DNA from: an uncultured Latescibacterota bacterium | GTDB lineage: Bacteria; Latescibacterota; UBA2968 | Reading direction: 5' to 3' | DNA length: 64,000 nucleotides | Assembly (NCBI GenBank): GCA_958295785.1 | Contig: OY282377.1 | Span: 5,148,896 to 5,212,895 of the forward strand | Shown: positions 44,440 to 53,879 of the stretch, one piece after another | Layout of the letters: the number at the start of each line of letters is the position of its first letter | Numbering within the stretch: the first letter of the stretch is position 1 | Made by a program: the position numbers and the translations under genes | Notes under the pieces: model-generated | What the model was told of the DNA's origin: nothing | Databases searched by the model: none | The model's input: the letters and a program-made list of their open reading frames with translations, nothing else

Positions 44440-45393
44440 ATGAGACCAACTGTTTATGTCGGCACAATCGGCCAGGGCATCTGGCGAAGCGATGATGGCG
44501 GCGATTCGTGGCGGCGCACCAGCAGCGGCATGTTCTCGGAATCGGACATTCGCGCCATTGCCGTGCATCCGGGCGATGCGTCACTGCTCTTCGCGGGAAC
44601 CGAGACCGGCGTTTACCGGTCACAAAATCGAGGAGACAACTGGGAAAAACTGGATTCGCCCATGAATGATCTGCAAATCTGGTCGCTCGCCATTCACCCC
44701 AACAATCCGAACGCGGTTTATGCCGGCACCTGTCCTTCTGCCCTGTTTCGATCAGACGATGGCGGCGACACCTGGAAACAACTTTCCGTGGAACTCGTCG
44801 AGGACTGCGGCGCCATCATCCCGCGCGTGACAACCCTCATCATCGACCCGCAAGACGATCAAACCGTCTATGCCGGCATTGAAATCGACGGCATGCGCCA
44901 CAGCAGAGACGGCGGTCAAACATGGACAGCGGGAAACGAGGGCCTCTCAAGCCTCGACATTCACGGCCTCGCCATCGTGCCCGGAAACCCCAAAACACTG
45001 GTGGCTGGCACCAACAACGACGTGTGCCTCACCACGGACATGATCCACTGGACGCGGCTGAATGTGAAAGAACATTTTCCGTGGCCGTATTGCCGGGGCG
45101 TGCTCTACACGTCCAATGGCCGCGTGTATGTCGGCGCGGGAAACGGGCCGCCCGGCGACGAGGGCGGGCTGTTTTACACCGCGGACCTGGGGCGTTCGTG
45201 GGAACGCGCGGACCTGGGCGGCAACACCAACAGCACGGTTTGGGCCATTGTTCACAATCCCGCTGTCCCCAACTGGATGATGGCTTATAGCATTGCCGGG
45301 CAACTCTTCAAAAGCACGGACAACGGCGATTCGTGGACGAAACTCGCCCGCGAGTTCGGCGAAGTCCGCGCTGTCGCCATCGCGCCGCGCTAA
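44440..45393 (+). CDS. BNR/sialidase-like beta-propeller protein
   Basis: The 317-residue product consists of repeated Asp-box/BNR motifs: WRSDDGGDSWRR, RSQNRGDNWEK, RSDDGGDTWKQ, HSRDGGQTWTA, YTADLGRSWER and KSTDNGDSWTK. This is a six- or seven-bladed propeller like YCF48/VPS10/photosystem-assembly or glycosyl-hydrolase-like proteins. There is no signal peptide or recognisable sialidase catalytic set. AAGGAG lies seven bases before the ATG. Function is unknown; it is probably a binding scaffold. Confidence 0.82.
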   Translation: MRPTVYVGTIGQGIWRSDDGGDSWRRTSSGMFSESDIRAIAVHPGDASLLFAGTETGVYRSQNRGDNWEKLDSPMNDLQIWSLAIHPNNPNAVYAGTCPSALFRSDDGGDTWKQLSVELVEDCGAIIPRVTTLIIDPQDDQTVYAGIEIDGMRHSRDGGQTWTAGNEGLSSLDIHGLAIVPGNPKTLVAGTNNDVCLTTDMIHWTRLNVKEHFPWPYCRGVLYTSNGRVYVGAGNGPPGDEGGLFYTADLGRSWERADLGGNTNSTVWAIVHNPAVPNWMMAYSIAGQLFKSTDNGDSWTKLAREFGEVRAVAIAPR

Positions 45394-45427
45394 AATCCGT
45401 CCGCCCCAAAAGGCAGCGCAAACTCGA

Positions 45428-46852
45428 TTAGTCGGCTTTCTCTTTCTTCGCCACTGCGCCCGCCACCTTTTTATTCCCCGCCTGCAACCTTGCGGCTTGG
45501 CTGGCAGAACCGATGTGCATTGCGTTGTACGCATCTTCAGACGACTTGAACGGCCCATCGCACTCTTTGCGTCCGTGCCAGTTCAAATTCGTGTACATCG
45601 GATTGGCGTGGCCCACTTCTTTCTCGCGCTTGGCGATCCACGCTTCCATCCGCCCGCGCAACAACGCGACCACCGCGGGTTCTGCGTCCGCGAGATTGGT
45701 GGTCTCGCCCGGATCCTGAATCAAATTGTAAAGTTCCACTTCGGGCTTAAAATGAAAATCCGGTTCCAACGCCACAATCAACTTCCACTCGGGCGTGCGC
45801 CAGCCGTGTTTTCGCATCCATGTACACTCGGTGATGTAAAACTCGGACTCGTGCGTCTTGCACTCGCCGCGCACCATGGGCATCAGGCTGCGCCCGTCAA
45901 ACGCGATCTGCTTCTCCACATCCAAAAGCTCTAAAATCGTGGGCGCCAAATCCTTGTGCTGATTGTACCCCTTCACGCGCACGCCTTCGGGCAACCGCCC
46001 GGGCAAGCGCATTGCCAACGGCACTTTCAGGGTACACTCATAAATGCCGTGGTGGTCGAAATAACAATCGTGCTCGTCCAAGGTCTCGCCGTGGTCGCCG
46101 TTGATCACCACCAAAGTATCGTCTCGCAAGCCGAGTTCATCCACCCGAGTCAGCAGGCGTTGAATACACGCATCCATGTAGGCGATTTCACCGTCGTATT
46201 GCGCCACCACAAAATCGGCATCGGTAATGCCCGGCGGCATCCAGCTCAAATGAAAATCCCGGAACGGCTTAAACGCCTTCACAGGTTCCATCGTGGTTTT
46301 GGACGGGTCGCACGGGTCTTTGCTGTAAAACATCGAATCGAATGGCGGCGGCGGCAAATAGGGCGCGTGTGGGTCCATGTGCCGCAAAAACAGGAAAAAC
46401 GGTTTGTCGCCTGCGGCCAACCGCTCCAACTCGGGCACCGTCACCTCGTTGAGCAACTCGGCCTTTCGCAACGGACGCTCGTCCCAACTGCCCCATGCCT
46501 GAAAATTTACGTATTCGTCAAACCCGCGCGAACTCGGATTCCCCGTGAACCCGACGCACACCGTCTCATAGCCCTCCCCGCGCAAAATCTCGGGCAAGGT
46601 CGCAACCTCGTCGGTCAGCCCGCCCCGGTGGCGGAGCGCGACCACGTCGGTCGAAAAACAATCCATCCCGGTCAGCATAGACGCATACGCAGGCGTCGTG
46701 GGAATGTGCGCGCTAAACGTGTTTTCAAACAAGACGCCCTGCGTGGCGAACTTGTCGATATTCGGCGTGGTCAAGCGGTGATAGCCGTAACAACTCATGT
46801 GATCTGACCACAGGCTGTCAATGCCGAACAAGATCAAATTCTTTTTTGCCAT
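45428..46852 (-). CDS. sulfatase-superfamily hydrolase with a Thr nucleophile
   Basis: The 474-residue product has the alkaline-phosphatase-superfamily frame: NLILFGIDSLWSDHMSCYGY (Asp12), FENTFSAHIPTTPAYASMLTG, VVINGDHGETLDEHDCYFDH. In true sulfatases the last-but-one strand reads Cys-x-Pro-Ser-Arg. Here the aligned residues are Thr52, Thr53, Pro54, Ala55 and Tyr56, so neither the formylglycine Cys/Ser nor the Arg is present. This resembles phosphodiesterase or phosphotransferase branches using Thr. It is therefore probably not a formylglycine sulfatase. The start at 46852 follows GAGGAG. Confidence 0.85.
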   Translation of the reverse strand: MAKKNLILFGIDSLWSDHMSCYGYHRLTTPNIDKFATQGVLFENTFSAHIPTTPAYASMLTGMDCFSTDVVALRHRGGLTDEVATLPEILRGEGYETVCVGFTGNPSSRGFDEYVNFQAWGSWDERPLRKAELLNEVTVPELERLAAGDKPFFLFLRHMDPHAPYLPPPPFDSMFYSKDPCDPSKTTMEPVKAFKPFRDFHLSWMPPGITDADFVVAQYDGEIAYMDACIQRLLTRVDELGLRDDTLVVINGDHGETLDEHDCYFDHHGIYECTLKVPLAMRLPGRLPEGVRVKGYNQHKDLAPTILELLDVEKQIAFDGRSLMPMVRGECKTHESEFYITECTWMRKHGWRTPEWKLIVALEPDFHFKPEVELYNLIQDPGETTNLADAEPAVVALLRGRMEAWIAKREKEVGHANPMYTNLNWHGRKECDGPFKSSEDAYNAMHIGSASQAARLQAGNKKVAGAVAKKEKAD

Positions 46853-46995
46853 GTTGTTCTCCTCAAAAACATCAGTCACAGAAAACGACGAAAGACGCGA
46901 AAGACGAATCGACGAATAGACTGAAACGCAGCGTAGCAAGTCATCCTGTTCAACCCGAAAATCCGCGCGATCCGTGCGATCCGCCTTGTATTTTC

Positions 46996-47022
46996 GGGCG
47001 AGCACGGGGGCATCGCCCCTAC
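46996..47022 (+). repeat. dispersed hairpin repeat
   Basis: Perfect GGGCGA...TCGCCC stem and CCCTAC tail, between the sulfatase-like gene and the isomerase gene. Just upstream is a degenerate tandem of GCGATCCGTGCGATCC. Confidence 0.78.
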
Positions 47023-47061
47023 GTTTCTATCCTCGCATCTTTCATCCGCGTCGTCTGCGGA

Positions 47062-47880
47062 TCAAAACCCTTCCGCGATCTTTCTGAACCCGTCGCTATA
47101 TGCTTTCAAGGTCGCATCTGCGTCGTGATCGCTTCCGGGTTTGTGAATGACCTCTACGGAAAAGAACCCATCGAATCCCGCGTCGTGTAGCAATTTGAGG
47201 GGCGTGGCGTGATCCAAATCGCCGTGGCCTAGCGCGACTGTTGTAATCCGTCCATTTTCGTTGTCGTAACGCCCGTCGTGTGCGTGCAAATGCTGGGTCA
47301 GTTCCCCAATCGTTCGCATGGTTTCTTCGGGGCGTTCCATGTGCCGCTGCGGGTGCATCAAATCCCACAGCACGCCCATGTGGGGATGATTCACCTTTTC
47401 GACCACGGCGCGCACCTGCGCGGAAACGCACCATTCGTCGTGCGTCTCCATCATCACAACGACCCCGCGCTCGGCTGCGTGATCCATCACGCGCTGATAC
47501 GCCTCGGCCGTGCGGTTCACCAGCCAAAAGATTTCGCCCTTGCCGCGCGCGCCGCCAAATGTGCGAATCAATCCCGCGCCCAAATCCGCCGCCAAGTCGA
47601 TTGCGGCATCGGCTTCGGCAATGGACTGATCCAACGCCGCCGGGTCTTCGGTGGCAAACTTCGCGCCGGTCGCCACACAGCATATCGCCAGCCCGGCGGC
47701 CTCGAATTTCGCCCGCGCCGCGTCTCGATCCGCAATGGGCATATCCAGTTCAAAACCCGAGGTATGGCCCCAGCCCACGCGCGGCTCCAGACCTTCAAAC
47801 CCGTGGCGGTGCATCCCGTCGATGATCTGCTCGACAGACCAATCCGGGCACACGCTCGTCATCGTTCCCAATCGAATCAT
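47062..47880 (-). CDS. sugar phosphate isomerase/epimerase, TIM barrel
   Basis: The 272-residue product is of the AP-endonuclease-2-like sugar isomerase fold. It has barrel strands such as GFEGLEPRVGWG, VVVMMETHDEWC, MGVLWDLMHPQR and LHAHDGRYDNENGR, and a final FFSVEVIHK. The Glu, Asp, His and Glu residues on these strands are the usual metal ligands. Substrate is unknown; keto-sugar or inositol derivatives are typical. AAAGGAG precedes the ATG. Confidence 0.88.
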   Translation of the reverse strand: MIRLGTMTSVCPDWSVEQIIDGMHRHGFEGLEPRVGWGHTSGFELDMPIADRDAARAKFEAAGLAICCVATGAKFATEDPAALDQSIAEADAAIDLAADLGAGLIRTFGGARGKGEIFWLVNRTAEAYQRVMDHAAERGVVVMMETHDEWCVSAQVRAVVEKVNHPHMGVLWDLMHPQRHMERPEETMRTIGELTQHLHAHDGRYDNENGRITTVALGHGDLDHATPLKLLHDAGFDGFFSVEVIHKPGSDHDADATLKAYSDGFRKIAEGF

Positions 47881-48272
47881 CACTTGCTCCTTTCTGGTGA
47901 ATGGCTCGGATATTTTCTTGGCACAGACATTCTTTAGCCACAAAAAGCACAAGAGGCACAAAAGCATGTGGTGCTGAACCTCAGCAGGCTCGATTCAGTC
48001 ACTGTCTGAATATCGCGGTTTAAGCTAATGTCATACCCCTACAATCGCAACACATTTTTCCTTTCGCATTGACGAAACGAGGTAGGTGGCGTATTTTCAG
48101 TGGTCAGCAAAACAAGCTATCAGCGGTCAGCAGTCAGCGGCCAGTCCATCCGCACCCCATCAGCCGTAGGGACAGGCCCCCGTGCCTGTCCTCGTACCCG
48201 GAGGCTGAGGGCGGTTGGCATTCTATCGGATCAAATCCCGTGTATTGTGTAATCAAACAAAGAGACGCGAAA
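47881..48272. other. intergenic, 392 bp
   Basis: No gene is seen. It contains the hairpin repeat at 48166-48191 and repeated CAGCGGTCAGC-type strings. Confidence 0.6.
48166..48191 (-). repeat. dispersed hairpin repeat, GGACAGGC/GCCTGTCC stem
   Basis: Minus-orientation copy of the ACAG-type subfamily: arms GGACAGGC and GCCTGTCC pair perfectly around CCCCGT, with GTAGGG at the end. Confidence 0.75.
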
Positions 48273-49052
48273 ATGAAAAATCAGACGTTAGTAGTCGCCA
48301 AACTGATAGAACACGGCAAACAGTATGAACTCGCCGATAGCGATCTCCGCGTGGAGCGTTATCATGTCGCCAAACTGATAGAACACGAAAAACAGTATGA
48401 GCAACTGGGCGCAGATCGGGTGCCAAAAGAAGTCCTCTCTGACTCCTTTGCGTTCTTGATCGGAGCGGCGTTTAATCGTAGAATGCCCTCTGAAAAGGCA
48501 TGGGAGATTCCCTTGTGTATCAAAAAGAAAGGCATACTGGACGCGGCGAAACTGGCTACAATGGAAAAGCGCGAATTGGAACGCTTGCTCGAAAGTCTCC
48601 CGATAAAGCCGCGGTGGGGCCTTGAGGAAGGATCCAAGACGCTGAAAACAGCCGCTAGGCTGGTGATGGCGCATGGCGGTGACGCAACCGCTATTTGGCG
48701 AAATGCCTCGCCTCGGGAAGCGACAAGGAAATTACAACGCATACACGGCGTAGGACGAGGTATTGCATCGATGGTTGTTCGGATGCTACGCGACAAATTG
48801 AATGCGTTCTATGGGCAGGAGCACGAGATAGACGTAAAGGCCGGTGTGCATCTAAAGCGCGTTTTTAAGCGTGCGGGGCTAACGGAAACGGAAACAGATT
48901 CGGCGGTCATAAATGCGGCGCGGGAGTTGCACCCCGAGTATCCAGGCGCACTTGACTGGCCAGCGTGGGATATCGGGAACCGTTGGTGCTTTCCCAGCGG
49001 GCCGAACTGCGCGGCGTGTCCGCTGACCGCTGTCTGCCCGAGGGCAATATAG
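48273..49052 (+). CDS. HhH-GPD DNA glycosylase with 4Fe-4S cluster
   Basis: The 259-residue product resembles endonuclease III/MutY. A helix-hairpin-helix reads IHGVGRGIASMVVRML, the catalytic Asp is in EIDVKAGVHLKRV, and the C-terminal cysteines 239, 246, 249 and 255 form the Cys-x6-Cys-x2-Cys-x5-Cys cluster. The Lys of endonuclease III after the hairpin (LPGVGRK) is Gly here, so beta-lyase activity is doubtful. The first ~45 residues contain a duplicated VAKLIEHxKQYE segment that I do not know from other glycosylases. The start at 48273 is inferred from the family; no clear ribosome binding site. Confidence 0.85.
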   Translation: MKNQTLVVAKLIEHGKQYELADSDLRVERYHVAKLIEHEKQYEQLGADRVPKEVLSDSFAFLIGAAFNRRMPSEKAWEIPLCIKKKGILDAAKLATMEKRELERLLESLPIKPRWGLEEGSKTLKTAARLVMAHGGDATAIWRNASPREATRKLQRIHGVGRGIASMVVRMLRDKLNAFYGQEHEIDVKAGVHLKRVFKRAGLTETETDSAVINAARELHPEYPGALDWPAWDIGNRWCFPSGPNCAACPLTAVCPRAI

Positions 49053-49406
49053 AGGTCACATCTGATCCCCCTTCTTCGTGGATCATCGCCTTTGGGATGG
49101 GGACAGGTCCCGACCACCGGTCACCAACCACTGTATTTGATACCCTATCCAAACACTTGATCCAAACCTACCCTGCTCATCTGCCCCAAGACAATGCCTG
49201 TACTAAATCGCCGACCGCTGAAAGCCAAAAGCTAATTGCTGATTGCTTTTCGCATCTTGTATCTTTGGGCGAGCACGGGGCATCGCCCCTACACACTGCT
49301 CGCCTTTTGTGCCTTTGAACGGGCTGTCGCTCTTTGTACCTCGCTCGTGTTTTTTCTGGCTAAACTTCCATCTCGCCTTTCATCCGCGTTCATCCCGGAG
49401 TATCCC
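49053..49406. other. intergenic with hairpin repeat
   Basis: No gene is seen. The hairpin repeat and its long flank occupy 49267-49350; a decayed member (GGGGACAGGTCCC) lies near 49100. Confidence 0.6.
49267..49350 (+). repeat. dispersed hairpin repeat with long flank
   Basis: The core 49267-49292 has the GGGCGA...TCGCCC stem, followed by CTCGCCTTTTGTGCCTTTGA and GGGCTGTCGCTC as at 4300 and (inverted) 9440. Confidence 0.8.
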
Positions 49407-52400
49407 ATGCCAACCAACGCTCTTCGCATTTTGTCCGTTCTCTTTTTGTGCATCGCGCTGACCAGCACCGCAGGGGCGCAGTCGCAGGCGACCACTGGGG
49501 TCATCCGCGGCGCAGTGTGGGACCAGTTCGGCAGTCCCATTGGCAATGCCACCATCGCGCTGACAGAGACCCGCACCAACTATCGGCGCACCCTCGTGTC
49601 GTCCGACATGGGGGTATTCGTAGCGACCTTGTTGCCCTTGGGCTTTTACGACATCGCAGTGCGGGCAGAGGGACAAGCCGACGTGCGTCAGACCGGAATA
49701 CAGGTTCGGGTTGGCGAGACCGTGGAACTGAACATCAAAATGCCGCTACAACAGACAGAGAACATCAAAACGATGATCATGGCAGAGACCCTCGTTGAGG
49801 CGGTCAGGCCGACGGTAGATATTACACAGAGCGAACCGGCCACGCGCCTGCCCGAAGAAGCGGTGGCGGCCTTGCCCAACGACGGGCGCAACGTCCTCAA
49901 CCTCACTTTGTTGACCCCGGGCGTGGGCATCGTGCAAGGGCCTGATGGAGATGAATTGACCATTGCCGGGCAGCGCGGCATTCACAACAACATCTCGGTC
50001 GATGGCGCGGATTTCAACAATCCCTTCTTCGGCGAGCAGCGCGGGGGGCAGCGCCCGGCCTTCACGTTTAATATGGACGCGGTCGAGGAAGTCGTGGTGA
50101 TTCCCCAAGGGGCCAACGCCGAGTTTGGCCGATCCAGCGGTGGCTTTGTCAATGTCATCACCAAATCGGGCACCAACCAATATCACGGCTCCATACACTT
50201 TTTTGGCAAACACAGCGCCTTGTCCGCAACGGCCAAGCACGGGGGCATGACGCGCACGCCCGATTTTGGGCAGGGGCAGTTCGGCTTCACCTTGGGCGGG
50301 CCGCTGGTCAAAAACAAGGCGTTTTTCTTTGCGGCTTACGACCAGCAAATTTTTAGAGACACCAAGCAGGACCACAGCAACCGCATAGACGTCCGCGTGC
50401 GCGAGTTTATGGACACGGCGTTCAACGGCGCGCTGGCCGGCGACTATGGCCCCATCGACCGCACCAATGACGCCCGCGCTTTTCTCGCCAAGATCGACTA
50501 CTACTTGTCGGAAGATCACTCTGCCACTTTCAAATACAATTACACATGGTCGGAACAGAAAAACGGCACATTTGACGTGGATTCGTGGGCGCGTAGCGCG
50601 AATGCGGTGGAGCGGGACTGGTCACATGCGTTCAATGGCAGTTTGATATCCCTGCTGTCTGCCGGGGCGATCAACGAGTTCCGATTCCAAATCGCCCGCG
50701 AGGATCGCCCGCGCCCTTATGACGGGCCGATCAACCCCAATACCGCGCGCCCATTTCCCGATACGGCGATGGATTTTGTGGGTGCCTACCGCTTTGGCCT
50801 GCCCTTTTTTATTCCGGTGGATTATTACGATTCCCGCATCCAACTCCTCAACAACATCTCTTGGGGCGTGGGCGATCACTTGATCAAAGCCGGCATCGAG
50901 TGGAACCGAACCGAATCCACGCAGACCTTCATCGGTTTCGCCAATGGCCGATACATCTTCAACTCAGTTGATGGCTTTCTCAACTTCGTCGATCGCGGCA
51001 ACAACTATGTCGAGTGCGCCGACGGCAGCACGAGCGCCACGGGGGCCTGTCCGGACGGGATCGAGATCACAGGGCCCGTCTTGATCTATTTGCAACAGGC
51101 CGGCGTCGGTGGCCTCACGGTGGAAGAAGCGGGCACGCAGAGCATCCCACAGCACGAATTGACCGCGTTTGTGCAAGACAGTTGGCAAGTCTCGGATAGG
51201 TTGACGCTCAATTACGGCCTGCGCTGGGAGGCGCAAATTCAACCGGATGTACTCACGCATCCAGACGAGGTCTTTTTCGCGGATTTCATCGGCAAAAAAG
51301 TGAGCAACGAGACGGGGACATACACTTTCCCCTCCAATGGCAAAATTCCCTCGGACTGGAATATGTTCCAGCCCCGCATTGGCATGGCCTACGATGTGCA
51401 GGGCGACAACAAGACCCTGTTGCGCGGCAGTGTTGGCATTTACTACGCGCGCATCCCGGGCTTGAACTTGGCCGGCACGCGCGCGACCAATGGATCGCGC
51501 GGCCAGACCATTTTTCGATCCAGCGCGCTAACGCCCGTTTTGGGCCCGCCGCCGGCCTACGGCGCGTTGTTGCCCGCGCCCGAGGGCGATCCCTTTCTCC
51601 CGGACATCACGGTCGTCGACCAGAATTTCAAAAACCCGCGCACCCTCAGCGCGCATGCGGGCATTGAACGCGAGTTGCACGCGCGGGGGTTGGTCGGCTC
51701 TTTCGGCTACACTTACGCCCGCACCGACCACTTGACGCGCTTTGTCAACCGCAATGACGCGGTCTTCGGTTCGCCGTGGACCACGGGCTTGGGCGCGGAT
51801 GGCAGCAATGGCATCAACAATTTGACTGTGGTCGAAAGCACGGCCAAGTCGCGCTACCACGGCCTCAGCTTGGGGCTGCGGCATCAGGTGCGAGACGATT
51901 TGCAATTCCAGATCAACTATACGCTGTCTTGGGATCGGTCCAACGACGACAACGAGCGCGATCCCTTCACCTTTCGCTATGTCGATCCAACGCGGTTGGA
52001 CCGCGAGTGGGGCTATTCGGACCGCGATCAACGCCACCGCTTCAATGTGTGGGCCTTGGCAAAATTGCCCGGCGAGGTCTTTCTCAACAACCGCTTGAGC
52101 TATTATTCGGCGCAGCCGGTTTCCGAATCCTGCAACAACAACCGCGGATCGGGCAATGCCTCGGTCAATCCGTGGGGCGCGTCCTCCGACCGGATATGCG
52201 CCGATGGCAGCATTGTGCCGCGCAATACCCTGCGAAAAGACAATGCGTTTTTCTCGTGGGACGCGCGTCTGTCGCGCCCCATTCGATTGGGCAAGGGCCG
52301 GTTGGAGGCGATAGTCGAGGTGTTCAACCTGCTCAACACGGACAATTTCCGCGATCCCTCCAGCGCGGGCCTGCTGTTCAATTTTGACGGCACCGTGCAA

Positions 52401-52454
52401 TCGGGCCTCGGCAACCCACGCGAAGTGCAAATCGGCTTGCGGTATGTGTATTGA
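49407..52454 (+). CDS. Oar-like TonB-dependent receptor with carboxypeptidase-regulatory domain
   Basis: The 1015-residue outer-membrane protein has a signal peptide (1-24), a CarboxypepD_reg-like beta-sandwich (~30-110; GVIRGAVWDQFGSPIGNATI), a TonB plug (~130-290; LNLTLLTPGVGIV and IHNNISVDGADFNNP), and a long barrel with aromatic-rich strands ending QIGLRYVY. Oar-type receptors import or export peptides, proteins or glycans; the ligand is not determinable. GGAG precedes the ATG at 49407; a frame to 49236 is just repeat translation. It stands alone with no SusD partner. Confidence 0.93.
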   Translation: MPTNALRILSVLFLCIALTSTAGAQSQATTGVIRGAVWDQFGSPIGNATIALTETRTNYRRTLVSSDMGVFVATLLPLGFYDIAVRAEGQADVRQTGIQVRVGETVELNIKMPLQQTENIKTMIMAETLVEAVRPTVDITQSEPATRLPEEAVAALPNDGRNVLNLTLLTPGVGIVQGPDGDELTIAGQRGIHNNISVDGADFNNPFFGEQRGGQRPAFTFNMDAVEEVVVIPQGANAEFGRSSGGFVNVITKSGTNQYHGSIHFFGKHSALSATAKHGGMTRTPDFGQGQFGFTLGGPLVKNKAFFFAAYDQQIFRDTKQDHSNRIDVRVREFMDTAFNGALAGDYGPIDRTNDARAFLAKIDYYLSEDHSATFKYNYTWSEQKNGTFDVDSWARSANAVERDWSHAFNGSLISLLSAGAINEFRFQIAREDRPRPYDGPINPNTARPFPDTAMDFVGAYRFGLPFFIPVDYYDSRIQLLNNISWGVGDHLIKAGIEWNRTESTQTFIGFANGRYIFNSVDGFLNFVDRGNNYVECADGSTSATGACPDGIEITGPVLIYLQQAGVGGLTVEEAGTQSIPQHELTAFVQDSWQVSDRLTLNYGLRWEAQIQPDVLTHPDEVFFADFIGKKVSNETGTYTFPSNGKIPSDWNMFQPRIGMAYDVQGDNKTLLRGSVGIYYARIPGLNLAGTRATNGSRGQTIFRSSALTPVLGPPPAYGALLPAPEGDPFLPDITVVDQNFKNPRTLSAHAGIERELHARGLVGSFGYTYARTDHLTRFVNRNDAVFGSPWTTGLGADGSNGINNLTVVESTAKSRYHGLSLGLRHQVRDDLQFQINYTLSWDRSNDDNERDPFTFRYVDPTRLDREWGYSDRDQRHRFNVWALAKLPGEVFLNNRLSYYSAQPVSESCNNNRGSGNASVNPWGASSDRICADGSIVPRNTLRKDNAFFSWDARLSRPIRLGKGRLEAIVEVFNLLNTDNFRDPSSAGLLFNFDGTVQSGLGNPREVQIGLRYVY

Positions 52455-52485
52455 GGCGAATAGGCAAGATGGATCGCGGATTAAA

Positions 52486-52517
52486 CGGATTGCGCGGATT
52501 GCGCGGATTGCGCGGAT
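52486..52517 (+). repeat. 9-bp tandem repeat
   Basis: CGGATTGCG occurs about three times in tandem, framed by similar CGGATTAAA and CGGATGAAA units. A related tandem of ATCCGTGCG type precedes the hairpin at 46996. Confidence 0.75.
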
Positions 52518-52545
52518 GAAAGGCGAAAACCAACCCCACAAAAAC

Positions 52546-52706
52546 GTAGGGGCGATGCCCCCGTGCTCGCCCAAAGATACAAGAGGCGAGGATAAAAATG
52601 TAGGGGCGATGCCCCCTTGCTCGCCCAAAGATATAAGAGGTGCAATGCAATCAGTTTTCAGCCCTCGCCGCCGGGTACGAGGACAGGCACAGGGGCCTGT
52701 CCCTAC
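52546..52706. repeat. three dispersed hairpin copies
   Basis: Minus-orientation copies at 52546-52572 and 52600-52626 have GGGCGA...TCGCCC stems. A plus-orientation copy at 52681-52706 has the GGACAGGC...GCCTGTCC stem. Confidence 0.8.
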
Positions 52707-52906
52707 GATTGATGGGGGCGGGTCACCAGTCACTGACCGCCTCGCCCGACAAGAGTCATGTTCGCCATTTTCGCGCCTTAAAAAAATTGAACCTGCCCAT
52801 CGGCCCAGGCGGTGTGATCTGCTTGGTCGCACAATCGCTGCCCCGTGCGGATTCTGCCCTGTCCATTCCCGTATCCGCCCTTTGATCCGCCACGCAGGAA
52901 CCGCTT

Positions 52907-53875
52907 ATGCTTCCCGATCTTCTTCCGCTCAAACCCCACCTTTGCGAAACCGTTTGGGGCGGGCGCAATCTCGGTACCCACTACAACAAAGCACTGCCTT
53001 TAGATGTGCCCATTGGCGAATCATGGGAGGTTTCGGCCTTTGAAAACAGGGCGAGCGTCGTGGCAGACGGCCCCCTCGCGGGGCAGACCCTCGCGGCCCT
53101 CGTCGCAACTTACGGCGCAGAACTCCTCGGACAAAGCGTTGTCGCGCGTTGCGGCGCCGCGTTTCCCATGCTCGTCAAACTGATCGACGCCCGAGACGAT
53201 CTCTCCATTCAAGTACATCCCGATGACGCTTATGCCCGCGCAGAAAATTTGGGCGCGTATGGCAAAATGGAGGCGTGGTACGTGCTCAAGTCACAGCGTG
53301 GTCGCGTGGCGTATGGGCTTCAAGATGGCATTGACAAGCGCGGTTTTGAACTGTCCATCCGCGCAAACCGCGTGCAAGACACCGTGCGATTTTTCGATGT
53401 GCGGGAAGGCGATGTCGTCTTTGTTCCGCCCGGCACAGTACACGCCCTGTGCCAGAACGTCATGATCTACGAAGTGCAACAAGCCAGCGACCTCACCTTT
53501 CGGATATGGGACTACAACCGCCCCGGCAGCGATGGCAAGCCGCGCGACCTGCACATCGACCACGCGCTCGCCGTCATCGCCTTTGACGCGACCGCGCCAG
53601 AACCCCAACACTGGCGCCGCCTGCCCGGCGCGACCGCTGACCGCGCCACCCTCGTCGAGTCCGAACACTTCCGCCTCCAACGCTTTGCCCCTGCGAGCAC
53701 TGCCCACCACACCTATCCCACCTTTGCGGCACTCACCCTCATCCATGGCGAGGCCAGATTAAACGACACCTTCGCCGCACAAACGGGCGATACCTTTTTG
53801 ATTCCGGCCAATCGCACCACCGCGGTCTCGCCCCAGGGACGGGCGGAATATCTGATTTCATCTTATGTTGGATAA
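52907..53875 (+). CDS. manA: mannose-6-phosphate isomerase, class I
   Basis: The 322-residue cupin enzyme interconverts fructose 6-phosphate and mannose 6-phosphate using zinc. It has the opening LKPHLCETVWGG, zinc ligands Gln and His in IQVHPDD, Glu in GKMEAWY, His in VPPGTVHAL, and the C-terminal cupin half. AGGA lies 11 bases before the ATG. It is shorter than E. coli ManA and close to the Bacillus form. Confidence 0.93.
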   Translation: MLPDLLPLKPHLCETVWGGRNLGTHYNKALPLDVPIGESWEVSAFENRASVVADGPLAGQTLAALVATYGAELLGQSVVARCGAAFPMLVKLIDARDDLSIQVHPDDAYARAENLGAYGKMEAWYVLKSQRGRVAYGLQDGIDKRGFELSIRANRVQDTVRFFDVREGDVVFVPPGTVHALCQNVMIYEVQQASDLTFRIWDYNRPGSDGKPRDLHIDHALAVIAFDATAPEPQHWRRLPGATADRATLVESEHFRLQRFAPASTAHHTYPTFAALTLIHGEARLNDTFAAQTGDTFLIPANRTTAVSPQGRAEYLISSYVG

Positions 53876-53879
53876 ATCG

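Larger units (their letters stand above)
52455..52906. other. intergenic with tandem and hairpin repeats
   Basis: No gene is seen. Three hairpin copies lie at 52546, 52600 and 52681, and a 9-bp tandem (CGGATTGCG) at about 52486-52517. Confidence 0.65.

Noticed and set aside
51528-52832. Long open frame antisense to the TonB-dependent receptor
   Set aside because: GC-rich coding DNA gives long antisense frames; the composition is His/Arg/Gly-rich, no domain is visible and the sense frame is clearly real.
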